Part shown: piece by piece, positions 39,385-52,079 of the stretch
Layout: every line of letters starts with the position of its first letter
Position numbering within the stretch: position 1 is the stretch's first letter
Source of the DNA: CBDAUN01 sp965214875
GTDB lineage: Bacteria; Pseudomonadota; Gammaproteobacteria; Arenicellales; JAJDZL01
Length of the DNA: 64,000 nucleotides
Direction of reading: 5' to 3'
Assembly (NCBI GenBank): GCA_965214875.1
Contig: OZ243980.1
Location: 3,410,001-3,474,000, forward strand
Made by a program: the position numbers and the translations under genes
The notes under the pieces: model-generated
The model's database searches: none
Told to the model about the DNA's origin: nothing
Seen by the model: the letters and a program-made list of their open reading frames with translations, nothing else

Positions 39385-39722
39385 TTAAAACAAAGATAAT
39401 TGTTTAGGAGCCTGTTCTGTCGGTGCACGTTTTGGTCCACAGTAAACCTTCATACGCTCGAATTGCTTTTCTGTCACTTTCAAAATGAGCACTTCCCCTT
39501 TCGGGGGAAGTGCTCTTTTGATTCTTTTGCTATGAACTTCAGCATTTTCATCGCTGGCACAGTGTCTGGTAATACCGAGTATTGCAACATAACAAAACCA
39601 TCTTTCAGCAAAGACTTTCGAAACTTTCCGTACTGATAACGATCTGATTTGGTATCAGTCGGCAAATCAAACATAACCATTACCCACAAGTTGCGAAAAC
39701 CTCCAAAAGTTGAATTCGCCAT
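39385..39722 (-). pseudogene. cas2: Type II-C-like cas2, one-base frameshift
   Basis: The first frame from 39722 reads NLWVMVMFDLPTDTKSDR, then FRKSLLKDGFVMLQYSV, the usual start of type II Cas2. After EHFP the frame breaks. Restoring one C in the run at 39503-39507 gives HFPPKGEV, LKVTEKQFERMKVY and an ending APKQLSLF at the TAA (39387-39385), typical of type II-C Cas2 tails. The restored length is 112 residues. No cas9, cas1 or type II repeats are near, so it is an orphan remnant. It differs clearly from the working cas2 at 14701. An assembly indel is possible. Confidence 0.75.
39487..39515 (+). terminator. 12-bp perfect hairpin inside cas2 remnant / downstream of higBA
   Basis: GAGCACTTCCCC pairs with GGGGAAGTGCTC around a 5-nt loop, followed on the plus strand by TTTTGATTCTTTT. 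In plus orientation it can act as an intrinsic terminator for higBA. In minus orientation it spans the cas2 frameshift. Confidence 0.5.
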
Positions 39723-39748
39723 CTGCTCCCCTTGTTATCAGTGCGAGG

Positions 39749-39793
39749 TATTGCCAAAAGTAGTGCTTGGCAGTCGGTCGGCATTCAAGCGGC
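39749..39793 (-). repeat. Right inverted repeat around higBA-cas2 block
   Basis: The reverse complement reads GCCGCTT...GCCAAGCACTACTTTTGGCA and onward, matching 37741-37786. The rest of 39794-40044 holds no gene and one run of nine G (39972-39980). Confidence 0.55.
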
Positions 39794-40044
39794 CACCAAA
39801 ACATAATTGTTGGTCGCAATCAAGTTGTCGTCAAAATGAGTGCCAATCAGAAGCGTTAGTCATAGCGATACCGGTCACGTTATATGGCCACTTCAACACA
39901 GTCAGAATTGCTCATAAACTGTCAACCATCTCATCCACAGTTAAGCGATGCCCAATGGCAAAGAATGCTAAAGCGGCCGGAGGGGGGGGGCAGAAGGTCT
40001 AAATGAAATCAGGAATAAGTCATCTTTAGAAGCGGCTATTCAGC

Positions 40045-40466
40045 CTAACGACGCCATAGTTCCGACAACGGCACAGCTAGCACGAGTCCATTGGCAAATG
40101 ATAAAACTCTATCGCCACAATAAATTACGAAACCTTTTTGAAAATTTTCGCCGCATCTGTCCGCGAGCCTGCGCAACCCTGCGTAGTCTTGCCGCTTGAC
40201 TGTCGCGCCGCTTTTCACTTCAACGCCCCAAACCTTCGAACCAATTGTCAACACCAAATCGACTTCGACCTGATCCTTGTCACGGTGGTGGTAGATCGCA
40301 ATGTCGGAGCTAGTATGTCTAATCTGAGCATATATCTGCTGAATGACAAATGTCTCAAGCAAATGTCCAGGAAAAATCCGGTGCTGCTTCGGACCGTCAA
40401 TCGCCACCCCTGTCAGCGTCGCTGCCAGACCGAGTACTATCGCGATCACGAGATTGTTCGCGACAT
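40045..40466 (-). pseudogene. Truncated DUF4143 ATPase (C-terminal nuclease-like domain only)
   Basis: Residues from VLGLAATLTGVAID onward match the C-terminal part of DUF4143 ATPases: HLLETFVIQQIYAQ, then QVEVDLVLTIGSKVWGVEVKSG with the D...E-x-K pattern intact. The AAA domain is missing. Upstream, the frame runs into a lone CRISPR repeat at 40467-40502, so the break point lies at the repeat. This is the third DUF4143 locus in the window. Confidence 0.7.
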
Positions 40467-40502
40467 GTGTTTCCGCCACAATTGCGGCGGCCTCATTGAA
40501 GC
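40467..40502 (+). repeat. Orphan CRISPR repeat
   Basis: A full 36-bp copy of the array repeat, same strand, with two substitutions (A to G at position 3, G to A at position 12). The second breaks one pair of the palindrome. It lies 21 kb from the array with no second repeat beside it. It is fused to the 5' break of the truncated DUF4143 gene. The following 490 bp to the coiled-coil gene contain no other gene. Confidence 0.9.
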
Positions 40503-40995
40503 TATCACGCCAGATCAATCATCCAAAGCAATTCGATTCGTCCTGACATTGTTGCTGAATTGCCTTGCAAGATGCTGTCAGCGAATTGAAAGAAATCTCT
40601 TGATGGGGATTGCCAGCTTGACGAGAAATCACCGCTGACAGCGCACTGCAAGTGCATCGGCACTTCTCTCCGACAGAATGCGACTTCCAAACAATTTGCA
40701 TTGAAGGTAGCGAAAGATTGAAAAATCATTCAGACGGATCAGGCATGCACGCATCAAACCGGAAAAGGCGGTTGCTTGAATTACCTAGCCGATGGTAGCG
40801 CATGCTTGAACGACTTGTGAAGTCCGAGCCATTGGATTTATTCGGTAGAGAATCGAACCCTGGCGTGTCGCGACAATTTCAAATCTGCAAGATAGCCTAA
40901 TCGTGTAGAATAGTCCTACGCAAAAGTGTGCGGGATAGCAGTTGTTGCAGCTTGTGCACGGAAGAAAATACAGAAGACGAAAGAGAGGCTCCTTC

Positions 40996-41358
40996 ATGGC
41001 ATCGAGTTTGGCAATGCATGCCTACGACACGCTTTCGATTGCAAGGAATCTTGAGCAAGACTACGAGTTCGACAAAAAGCAGGCCGAGGGGATTGCGCGC
41101 GCTATCCACGAGCATCTAGTCGCCAATGTTGCGACTAAGGATGATCTTGGGAAACTTAGCATCGAGTTGAATGGCAGGATCGATAATCTGGAAGGCAAAA
41201 TTGACAATCTGGAAGGCAGGATTAATAATCTGGAAGGCAGGATCGATAATCTGGAAGGTAAGATTGACAGTCTCGGCAAAGCCTTGACTTTCCGAATGGG
41301 TGCGATGGTCACGGCAGGGATAGGGTTGCTCGCAGCATTGCAAGCGGTCACCGGGTGA
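40996..41358 (+). CDS. DUF1640-like coiled-coil membrane protein, copy 2
   Basis: A 120-residue paralogue of the protein at 19546-19941. Its start (MASSLAMHAYDTLSIARNLE), ATKDDL motif and closing membrane span (MGAMVTAGIGLLAALQAVTG) are nearly the same. It differs in the coiled coil, which is four almost identical 7-residue units (IDNLEGK/R). GAGAGG lies upstream of the ATG at 40996. It probably forms a membrane-anchored trimeric coiled coil; its role is unknown. Confidence 0.72.
   Translation: MASSLAMHAYDTLSIARNLEQDYEFDKKQAEGIARAIHEHLVANVATKDDLGKLSIELNGRIDNLEGKIDNLEGRINNLEGRIDNLEGKIDSLGKALTFRMGAMVTAGIGLLAALQAVTG
41182..41265 (+). repeat. Four 21-bp tandem repeats encoding coiled-coil heptads
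   Basis: Units of the form GATAATCTGGAAGGCARRAT plus one base repeat in frame four times. Each adds exactly one heptad, so unit gain or loss would change coiled-coil length without breaking the frame. Confidence 0.7.
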
Positions 41359-41945
41359 ATCCGGCGATCCCCGTTAGGAGCGCAATGCTATTCGGTTGCG
41401 CGAAGCAGGAGAAAGGTCTAGTCCCCCTCTTTAGCCTACTTTAGCCTAAGTCGACCATGCCCGGGTAAATCGAAGCACCTGACGTGTGCCGCAATTGGTC
41501 GTGTCTTAAACCCTCTCGCTTCAGGAAAGCAATTGGCCTTGTCGTTTACGAATGCAAGCACTAGGCGATGCCCAGTATCTGGGTTCGCTACTTCCTCACG
41601 ATGGCATCACAAAATTGTTCTTCATCATGTTGCTGTTGAACATGAAGCATAAAAATGCATGAGCCTGAATCAAAGCTTCTACACAATTTTGCAAGTACTG
41701 CAGCTTGCGCCTGTTCGAGAAAATACAGCCATATCCACCGCTCAGCCGATTACCGAACAATTCAAACGCTTTTCATAAAGAACTACATAGGCTAAGCTAT
41801 TGATATTGCTTAATTTGAACCCCAGTTCCTTGCGCGTAATGCTGCGCGCCTGCGGCGGGCTTGGCCACTCATAAATGGCGAACAGCCATGCTCACGCAGT
41901 CCTCAACTAATTTCGCATCCACCCATGCCAGTTTATTATTGGTGC

Positions 41946-42101
41946 GTGGGCAGAACAAACATTGATATAGACGGCAAAGCCGATGCTAAAGTTATGCGGT
42001 GTTTCGATTTAAAATTGAAGCTGAAATTGGTCAATTTTGCTTTAAGAACCTTAGCGAGCGAGCCCTTGAGTGTCGAACAGACGCGCCGCCTGCGCAGATA
42101 A
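41946..42101 (+). pseudogene. Decayed vapB duplicate
   Basis: GTG at 41946 opens a frame (GRTNIDIDGKADAKVMR, VNFALRTLASEPLSVEQ) that mirrors the vapB at 43961-44164. It then frameshifts and stops at 42101 in place of the RGSGWEGDLDE ending. The start codon has also decayed from ATG to GTG. Confidence 0.7.
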
Positions 42102-42151
42102 GGATGGGAAGGCGGTCTGGCTGAAATCCGGAGCCAACGTGCGCCGCGATC

Positions 42152-42570
42152 ATGATCGGCAATCCAGCTTGGATTGAATTTCTGCGAAATACCGGTGCCA
42201 ATGCATCCAATCAAGTAGACAGCCCATTGAGTGGCGAGTTCGCTATCTGCGACGCGACCCGGATGGAAGTGCTGGCTGGAGCGCGCGATAAACTGCACCT
42301 GTATTCGCCTCGCAATGGCGATCTTGCTGCCAACTGATGCAAAATACTACGAACACGCGGTTGCGGCTACGCATATCGCCATTGTCGCAGCTGGGGCGAA
42401 ACGGTGCGAAGCTCTATCGACTGCCTAATTTCTGCGGTCGCTATCCATGGCACCAATACTGCTATGCGGCTACCGCATCAAGGGGGGGGGGGCACAACGG
42501 TCTCGCCATTTTCAAATCACAACTCACTTTTGCACAACCTAACAAACTGGCACCATGGACGAATGGCTAG
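42152..42570 (+). pseudogene. Decayed vapC duplicate
   Basis: The frame PAWIEFLRNTGANASNQV, then GEFAICDATRMEVLAGARDK matches vapC at 44161-44559. A deletion after HLYS breaks the frame. Later pieces (TACTACGAACACGCGG, ACTGCCTAATTTCTGC) continue the nucleotide match in other frames. The first catalytic stretch IIIDTSAW has become MIGNPAW, losing the first aspartate. An 11-G run lies at 42482-42492. Confidence 0.7.
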
Positions 42571-42667
42571 AAACCGAGAACTGCAAATGCTGGCTCGCTC
42601 AGTCCGATGCTGAGATTGATCTACCGCCCGTACATTCTTCACGAACTCCAACTCTCTAAATACGACA

Positions 42668-43051
42668 TTATGCAAACGGAACAAGTTTGGAGCTTAAGAT
42701 TTTTTGATCGCGTGTAATGAGCGGAACATCGTATGCAACGCTTGTTGCCGCGATGATCTCGTCTGCCGGGTCACCATTGAAATCGAGTCGGGCAGAGATG
42801 AATGCAACTTCGGCGCTGATCGGCAAAACTTCTACGCCACGCAGTTTTCGCTGGAAAAGCGTTTCGTCGAAATCTGCGCTGATGCGCCCTAGTTGAACAA
42901 GCTTTGCGAGTTCCCACAAGACGATTGATGACATTGACCATCGGTGACTTTCCAGCAGTTTTCTCTCAGCAGCTGACAAAGAGCCGGTAAACGCAAATAC
43001 CAACATGTGCGTATCCAAATTCAGCGCGGGAAAACTAGCGCGTCTTGGCAT
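42668..43051 (-). CDS. vapC: PIN-domain toxin (VapC type), second pair
   Basis: A 127-residue protein from the ATG at 43051, with NLDTHMLVFAF (first acidic residue), SSIVLWELAKL, the FNGDPADEIIAATS acidic cluster and LITRDQKIL. All PIN metal ligands are visible. It overlaps the antitoxin end by 17 nt. The longer frame start at 43174 lies inside the antitoxin and is rejected. Confidence 0.82.
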   Translation of the reverse strand: MPRRASFPALNLDTHMLVFAFTGSLSAAERKLLESHRWSMSSIVLWELAKLVQLGRISADFDETLFQRKLRGVEVLPISAEVAFISARLDFNGDPADEIIAATSVAYDVPLITRDQKILSSKLVPFA

Positions 43052-43262
43052 CGGCGTTCCAATCCAGGCCGGTTGAAAAAATGTCCCCGCGGACCTCGAT
43101 TTTCCCTTCAAGGCTGCCAATAAGGTCAGCACTCGTTTCAAAGTATGGACGTACAACTGCGATGGGTTTGCCATGCTTTGTAATCATCAAGCCCCCAGGT
43201 TCAAGCTGATCCAGCAAACTCAAGCATTGCTCTTTAAACTTTGCGATTCCAATAGTTTTCAT
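43035..43262 (-). CDS. Phd/YefM-family antitoxin, second pair
   Basis: A 75-residue protein beginning MKTIGIAKFKEQCLSLLDQL with the TKHGKPIAVVRPY strand of Phd-type antitoxins and a disordered acidic/basic tail. It pairs with the overlapping PIN toxin. An inverted repeat TGGTCAT/ATGACCA lies about 70 bp upstream as a likely autoregulatory operator. Confidence 0.82.
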   Translation of the reverse strand: MKTIGIAKFKEQCLSLLDQLEPGGLMITKHGKPIAVVRPYFETSADLIGSLEGKIEVRGDIFSTGLDWNADAKTR

Positions 43263-43332
43263 TCGGCCTCCCTCAAATACCTGATTATCGAATCCGCCTT
43301 CCCTGAGCGAGAAATCAGCTCCCGCATGTAAT

Positions 43333-43368
43333 TGGTCATGATTATTGACTGGACATATTATATGACCA
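43333..43368. promoter_or_regulatory. Inverted repeat operator candidate
   Basis: TGGTCAT (43333-43339) and ATGACCA (43362-43368) form a perfect 7-bp inverted repeat upstream of the Phd-type antitoxin. The remaining gap to 43960 shows no convincing gene, only a 75-codon minus frame (43774-43547) that I do not recognise. Confidence 0.4.
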
Positions 43369-43960
43369 TTTCAGCACTAACCGGAATTTCTCTTAAACCA
43401 CCAAACCGTCTCGTGACTTTCAAAACCCGAAACAGCATCTGTGTGCATTGCTCGCTTCATGCCGTATTTGCGTACACCCCATAGAATGAAACTACACGAT
43501 TCATAATTTGAATTTGCTCCGAGTTCGCATGTGATCTGTCCTATGTTTACCGCCAATAGCAGTAGACTTGAAAAACATGGGTGAAGACATTGGCATCTAT
43601 GGCTCTCTTTGCTGCGCGGCGCATAGCATGACGCAGAAGCGCGCCATCAACCATGACGATGAATTGATTGTTCACAATCACGAATACTTGACCGGTGATT
43701 GAAGACTCGCTGTTCAAAAAGTGCAATCTTGACGATACAGCAACATGAGTTTCGATTTTCCTTACCCTCATCAATTGATTGTTGCTTCAGTGCGGATTGA
43801 ATTTCTGTGAAATACTGGCTCTATCACCTCCAAGCTAAGCGAAATCCGATGGCAATGAATATCAAAGCGAACGGGTGAAAATCAGAAAATCTGAACGACT
43901 ACGGAATCAGTCATCTTTCAAAGCAACTAATCCAACCTAATATTGGTGTATTATTGGTGT

Positions 43961-44164
43961 ATGAGCAGAACAAACATTGATATCGACGGTAAAGCCTGTG
44001 CTGAAATAATGCGGCGCTTCAACTTGAAGTCAAAGCGAGACGCAGTCAATTTTGCTTTAAGAGCTTTAGCAAGCGAGCCATTGAGTGTTGAACAGGCACT
44101 CCGCCTTCGCGGATCAGGATGGGAAGGCGACTTGGATGAAATCCGAAGCCAACGGATGCCGTGA
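43961..44164 (+). CDS. vapB: VapB-type antitoxin
   Basis: A 67-residue protein, MSRTNIDIDGKACAEIMRRF then KSKRDAVNFALRAL, the VapB_antitoxin (ribbon-helix-helix) pattern with a toxin-binding tail. The ATG at 43961 is favoured over a longer frame. The stop overlaps vapC by 4 nt (GTGA). Confidence 0.87.
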   Translation: MSRTNIDIDGKACAEIMRRFNLKSKRDAVNFALRALASEPLSVEQALRLRGSGWEGDLDEIRSQRMP

Positions 44165-44559
44165 TCATAATCGACACTTCAGCGTGGATTGAATTTCTGC
44201 GAAATACTGGCTCAAACGTATCCAATCAAGTAAGCAACTCACTGGATGGTGAGTTCGCCATCTGCGACGCTATACGGATGGAAGTACTGGCTGGCGCACG
44301 CGATGAACAGCACCTGTATTCACTCCGAAGGATGCTTGCAATGGCAACCTTGTTGCAAACTGATACAAAACACTACGAACATGCGGCTGCGCTATATCGC
44401 CATTGCCGTAGCCAAGGCGAAACGGTGCGAAGTCTTGTCGACTGCCTAATTTCTGCTGTCGCTATAGATGCCGATACGGCGATTCTTCATTTTGACAGAG
44501 ATTTCAATGCGCTGGCACGCCATACCGACTTGAAGATAGTCGAGAGTCTTGATGATTGA
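44161..44559 (+). CDS. vapC: VapC PIN-domain ribonuclease toxin
   Basis: A 132-residue protein with IIIDTSAWIEFLR (first Asp), RMEVLAGARD (Glu), VDCLISAVAID (Asp) and LHFDRDFNALA (last acidic pair). This is the full metal site, matching the VapC group that targets tRNA-fMet (family knowledge). The start is GTG at 44161, overlapping vapB. Its decayed duplicate lies 2 kb to the left. Confidence 0.88.
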   Translation: MIIIDTSAWIEFLRNTGSNVSNQVSNSLDGEFAICDAIRMEVLAGARDEQHLYSLRRMLAMATLLQTDTKHYEHAAALYRHCRSQGETVRSLVDCLISAVAIDADTAILHFDRDFNALARHTDLKIVESLDD

Positions 44560-45309
44560 TTACCAATTGCCGCAGTTCGAACTACCAATCATTACTCACT
44601 AAGCACGAGTTCTGCACACAGAGCAGGTTTGGAACTTAAGTTCCGCCGGTCAAGGGCAAACGGCGAAAATCCAAGCACCGTGCCAAGCCGCTAATGACTT
44701 AAAGGCACGTCTATTTATTAAGCACTGAAGTGCTGGACCAAGCTGCCGGGAACGACATTCCGGCTCTGATACGGGATAATGCCAACCATTGGCAAGGCTA
44801 TTCACCGACGGCGGACAAAGATATGGAAGCACGGCATTTGTTCGAATGCGAGCGGCAGCTCGATGCGCTGGGAGAGTTTAACGATCTGGCGCGGCTACCG
44901 GCCGCGCATCAATCACAAGTCGGCGCAGGGTCAAGGCGCCGCGCGAGTGCTAGGAGCGGTTGAACGGGGCATATTCGAGGATGCGCTCGGTTCGATGTCG
45001 CCGCGGAGGTAGCGCAACGCGAAGGCTGATATGCTTCGGTGCTGCACAGGTTTGCCTGCACTAGGCGGAAACGCAGGTGCGCGGCGAGGAGCCGGTCAGC
45101 CGCGGGCGTTCGGACCTTGTTGCGCTTTGCGCCGGCGAGGCGTTCAAGCTGAAGATGCCGTCCGGGAGCGGAGACGCGGGTCGAATGAACGAAGATACGA
45201 TTGGACAGACCGCAAAACAAGTGTCTAGACGGCGTGAAACGGGGCGCGCCTGATCGGTACAGCGCTCATCAGCGAAAGCAGTAATCTACAAGATATCAAG
45301 GTCGAATTG
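44560..45309. other. Degenerate stretch without a recognisable intact gene
   Basis: Plus-strand frames near 44730-45012 (LDQAAGNDIPALIRDNANHW, then RQLDALGEFNDLARL) look like coding sequence broken by a frameshift. I do not recognise the family. The 44600-44640 segment repeats the tail of the vapBC duplication. Confidence 0.4.
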
Positions 45310-45483
45310 GCTTGAACACTCGTCGCCAAAGACAGCGCACCGCATAAGAAAAGCTTGATTGTCGAGCTAATAGGCGTCTGCAAAACGGTTATACTCGACG
45401 AAATGCAGGCGATGGCGATTCAAGCCAAGGCTTTGACTGACGCGAAAACGTTCGATGCAAGCGGGGAAATCAACCGGTGGTAG
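45310..45483 (+). pseudogene. Fragment of an AAA ATPase related to the 11569 gene
   Basis: The frame KKSLIVELIGVCKTVILDEM, then QAMAIQAKALTDAKTFD parallels SYLFIGLRGVGKTVLLNEVQ and KMATKAGALTDF of the ATPase at 11569-12741. The Walker A glycine is replaced by Cys (GVCKT), and the frame is not continued on either side, so it is a dead scrap. Confidence 0.5.
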
Positions 45484-45571
45484 CAACCGTCCAGCGAAGA
45501 TCTATCACAACATGTTTGTATCAGTTGTCTTGAGCCAAAGAGTACAGATCGACATATCACTATGAATCAAA

Positions 45572-46386
45572 CTATGGATCAACTCGCATTTGCTTCAAGC
45601 GCCGTTTCTGCTGCGCCCTCGAACCTCGATAGTGACCTTGGATATCTCGTGGGCACTTCGCCTCAATAATTCGTTCTCGTATTCGGTCAGCATGCGGGGA
45701 GCGGGTGAGGTACCTAGCTTCCGATTGAGTAAGTCTATCGAAGGCGTGGCCGAAATTTTCTCTCCACCATTGCTCAAGGTTTTGCCCATGAGTCTTCCTC
45801 AGCTCTTGAATTTGTTCATCACTAGGCGTGATTTTAGCAGAATAGGATCTGCCGGCTAATACTAACCCCGCGGCCACGCTACCACCCCTCTGGACAATGT
45901 AGCCGCGTAAGTTTGCTAAGGTGCCGCCTTGACCGACGAAGTCATCTATCAGGATATACTTTCCTCCACTTTCGACTTCACCGATGAATGAAGCCTGTCG
46001 CGCCAATCGACCGTATCCATCCGCACCCGTGTGGGCAACGATATTGCTTTGCTGTACTCTAAGGCGTGGTCACTATCGCTTATGGTTCGAGCAAGCGCCG
46101 CGGGGATCGCGTTAAGGCTATTTTCGTACGCGTGGACCGCCGCTAATATAGGTCTGGCATCAGAGGCGTTCGCCTTGATGAATTGCTGTATCCGGGCGAT
46201 ATCTGCGGAGGTGATCATGCTTTCCAGCATAGTTGCCGCGGCCTCGGCATCACCGACCTTCGCGGCGGTATAAAGCAGGTCTTGCTTGAGCGTCGATTCC
46301 TCTTTCAAGATCAGCAAATCAGGAAAGTCATTCCACTCAGCACGATAGGGCTGAGACTCCATAAATTCTTTCAATGATTCTGCCAA
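45572..46386 (-). pseudogene. Phosphoribosyltransferase-domain protein, frameshifted
   Basis: The upstream frame (46386-45949) is helical (SLKEFMESQPYRAEWNDFPD...). The downstream frame, read from about 46060, gives VQQSNIVAHTGADGYGRLAR and then the PRPP-binding loop YILIDDFVGQGGT. The two overlap in different frames around 46055-46065, so one indel separates them. PRPP-loop proteins of this type occur in mobile and defence contexts; the substrate is unknown. It lies just downstream of the rRNA operon. Confidence 0.55.
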
Positions 46387-46390
46387 GATA

Positions 46391-46590
46391 TCAAGATGAC
46401 GCAGTCAATGAGACTGCCATGGAAAGCGCATTAGCGATCGGAATAAGCCTATCCAAACCGTCTACAGCAAATCTCTCGAACGCCCCATCACCGTCGAACC
46501 TGATTGCAAGCAACGAAAGCTTGTCATTCTTGCCAGCGATGCGCTTCAAGCAATCGCTTCGTTGAGGTGGAGTAGGTTCACAATTCGGGA
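46391..46590 (-). pseudogene. C-terminal fragment of unknown gene
   Basis: A minus-strand frame CLKRIAGKNDKLSLLAIRFD then RFAVDGLDRLIPIANALSMA ends at TGA 46393-46391. It reads like real protein but has no start, and its upstream part is lost at the rRNA operon boundary. It may have been the partner or N-terminal domain of the phosphoribosyltransferase gene 5 bp downstream. Confidence 0.35.
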
Positions 46591-46668
46591 ATGATTGATG
46601 GCGCGACTAATTTTGGCCATTCCATCTTTCGCCCGAAAAGCAAGCGGGCCAAACACCGTACAAGCAAA

Positions 46669-46786
46669 TGCCCGGCAGTACCTACTTTCACGCGGAATGG
46701 CTCCGCACTATCATCGGCGCGAAACGTTTTCACTTCTGAGTTCGAGATGGATTCAGGTGGTTCCCGCTTGCTATTGCCGCCGGGCA
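46669..46786 (-). rRNA. rrf: 5S ribosomal RNA
   Basis: A 118-nt minus-strand RNA whose ends TGCCCGGCGGC and GCCGGGCA pair. It contains the conserved GAACTCAGAAGTGAAA and CGCCGATGATAGT segments. It is the last gene of the operon. Confidence 0.95.
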
Positions 46787-46918
46787 AATCGGTCGACTCA
46801 GCCCCATCGAAAGAGGCCTGAGCCAAAACATTCAGCAGTCAAAGGTCTTAACCGGTATCGCAACATTTGCTTACCATGCCTTTCCCATACCGCGCCCCGA
46901 ACAATTCGAGCGTTATAT

Positions 46919-49883
<2,965 letters not shown>

Positions 49884-50056
49884 ATATAACCTCGAAGTGT
49901 TCACTCCGCGGCCATACGGCACCTTGAATGCTGCATACCCATTTGCGCATGCAATGTGCACCTGCACCTTGCCGCGCAATTGCGCCTTTGACTGCTAAAT
50001 TTTAAAAGAACAAACTTCAAGCTTCCGCGCTGAAAGCAGCGCGGAAGCTCGGAAAC

Positions 50057-50132
50057 TGGTGGAGCTGATCGGGATCGAACCGACGACCTCCGGCTTGCAA
50101 AGCCGGCGCTCTCCCAACTGAGCTACAGCCCC
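50057..50132 (-). tRNA. tRNA-Ala(TGC)
   Basis: A 76-nt cloverleaf beginning GGGGCTGTAGCTCAG and ending with encoded CCA. The anticodon loop TTTGCAA gives TGC. It lies in the 16S-23S spacer. Confidence 0.97.
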
Positions 50133-50159
50133 GCAGGTCCGGCGTTCGCACCTGATGAC

Positions 50160-50237
50160 TGGTGGGTCTGGAGAGAATCGAACTCCCGACCTCACCCTTA
50201 TCAGGGGTGCGCTCTTAACCTACTGAGCTACAGACCC
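50160..50237 (-). tRNA. tRNA-Ile(GAT)
   Basis: A 78-nt cloverleaf beginning GGGTCTGTAGCTCAG, with anticodon loop CTGATAA (GAT) and encoded CCA. It is the first tRNA after 16S, the standard Ile-Ala spacer order. Confidence 0.97.
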
Positions 50238-50291
50238 GGAACGCATACAGAATGTGTGGGCGTTTCGGCGCACCAACACCCTTTAATCTTT

Positions 50292-51847
<1,556 letters not shown>

Positions 51848-51848
51848 A

Positions 51849-52009
51849 AATTTTTGCCATCCGAAGACGGCAAAACCTTTGAAAATGGAGCGTTGACACA
51901 GACGAAACGCCCACACAATCTGTATGGTCTTTCCAATTGTTAAAGAACAAGTTCCCCAGCGGATTGCTGGGGAAAGGACAAATATAGTGCATGAGTTTCA
52001 ACTTGTCAA
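51849..52009 (-). promoter_or_regulatory. rRNA operon promoter, leader hairpins and boxA
   Basis: On the minus strand, TTGACA (52009-52004) and TATATT (51986-51981) are separated by exactly 17 bp, a near-consensus sigma-70 promoter. Downstream, CCCCAGC/GCTGGGG forms a leader hairpin. TGTTCTTTAACAA (51949-51937) matches boxA, the NusB/S10 antitermination site. A second hairpin, TTTGCC...GGCAAA with a CTTCGG loop, lies just before 16S as a probable RNase III processing stem. Confidence 0.8.
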
Positions 52010-52079
52010 TAGGCGCAACATATTATTTTCTGCCTGCGCACAAGGTGTGCATATTTGCAACACGAAGGTTGCCGAACCG

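Larger units (their letters stand above)
40868..41598 (+). repeat. Right copy of a segmental duplication
   Basis: Aligns with 19425-20126 across the promoter region, the coiled-coil gene and a non-coding tail up to GGGTTCGCTACT. The remainder of the gap to 41945 has no gene. Confidence 0.7.

Noticed and set aside
39723..40044. Search for type II cas1, cas9 or tracrRNA remains upstream of the cas2 remnant
   Set aside because: No motif of these was visible in any frame.
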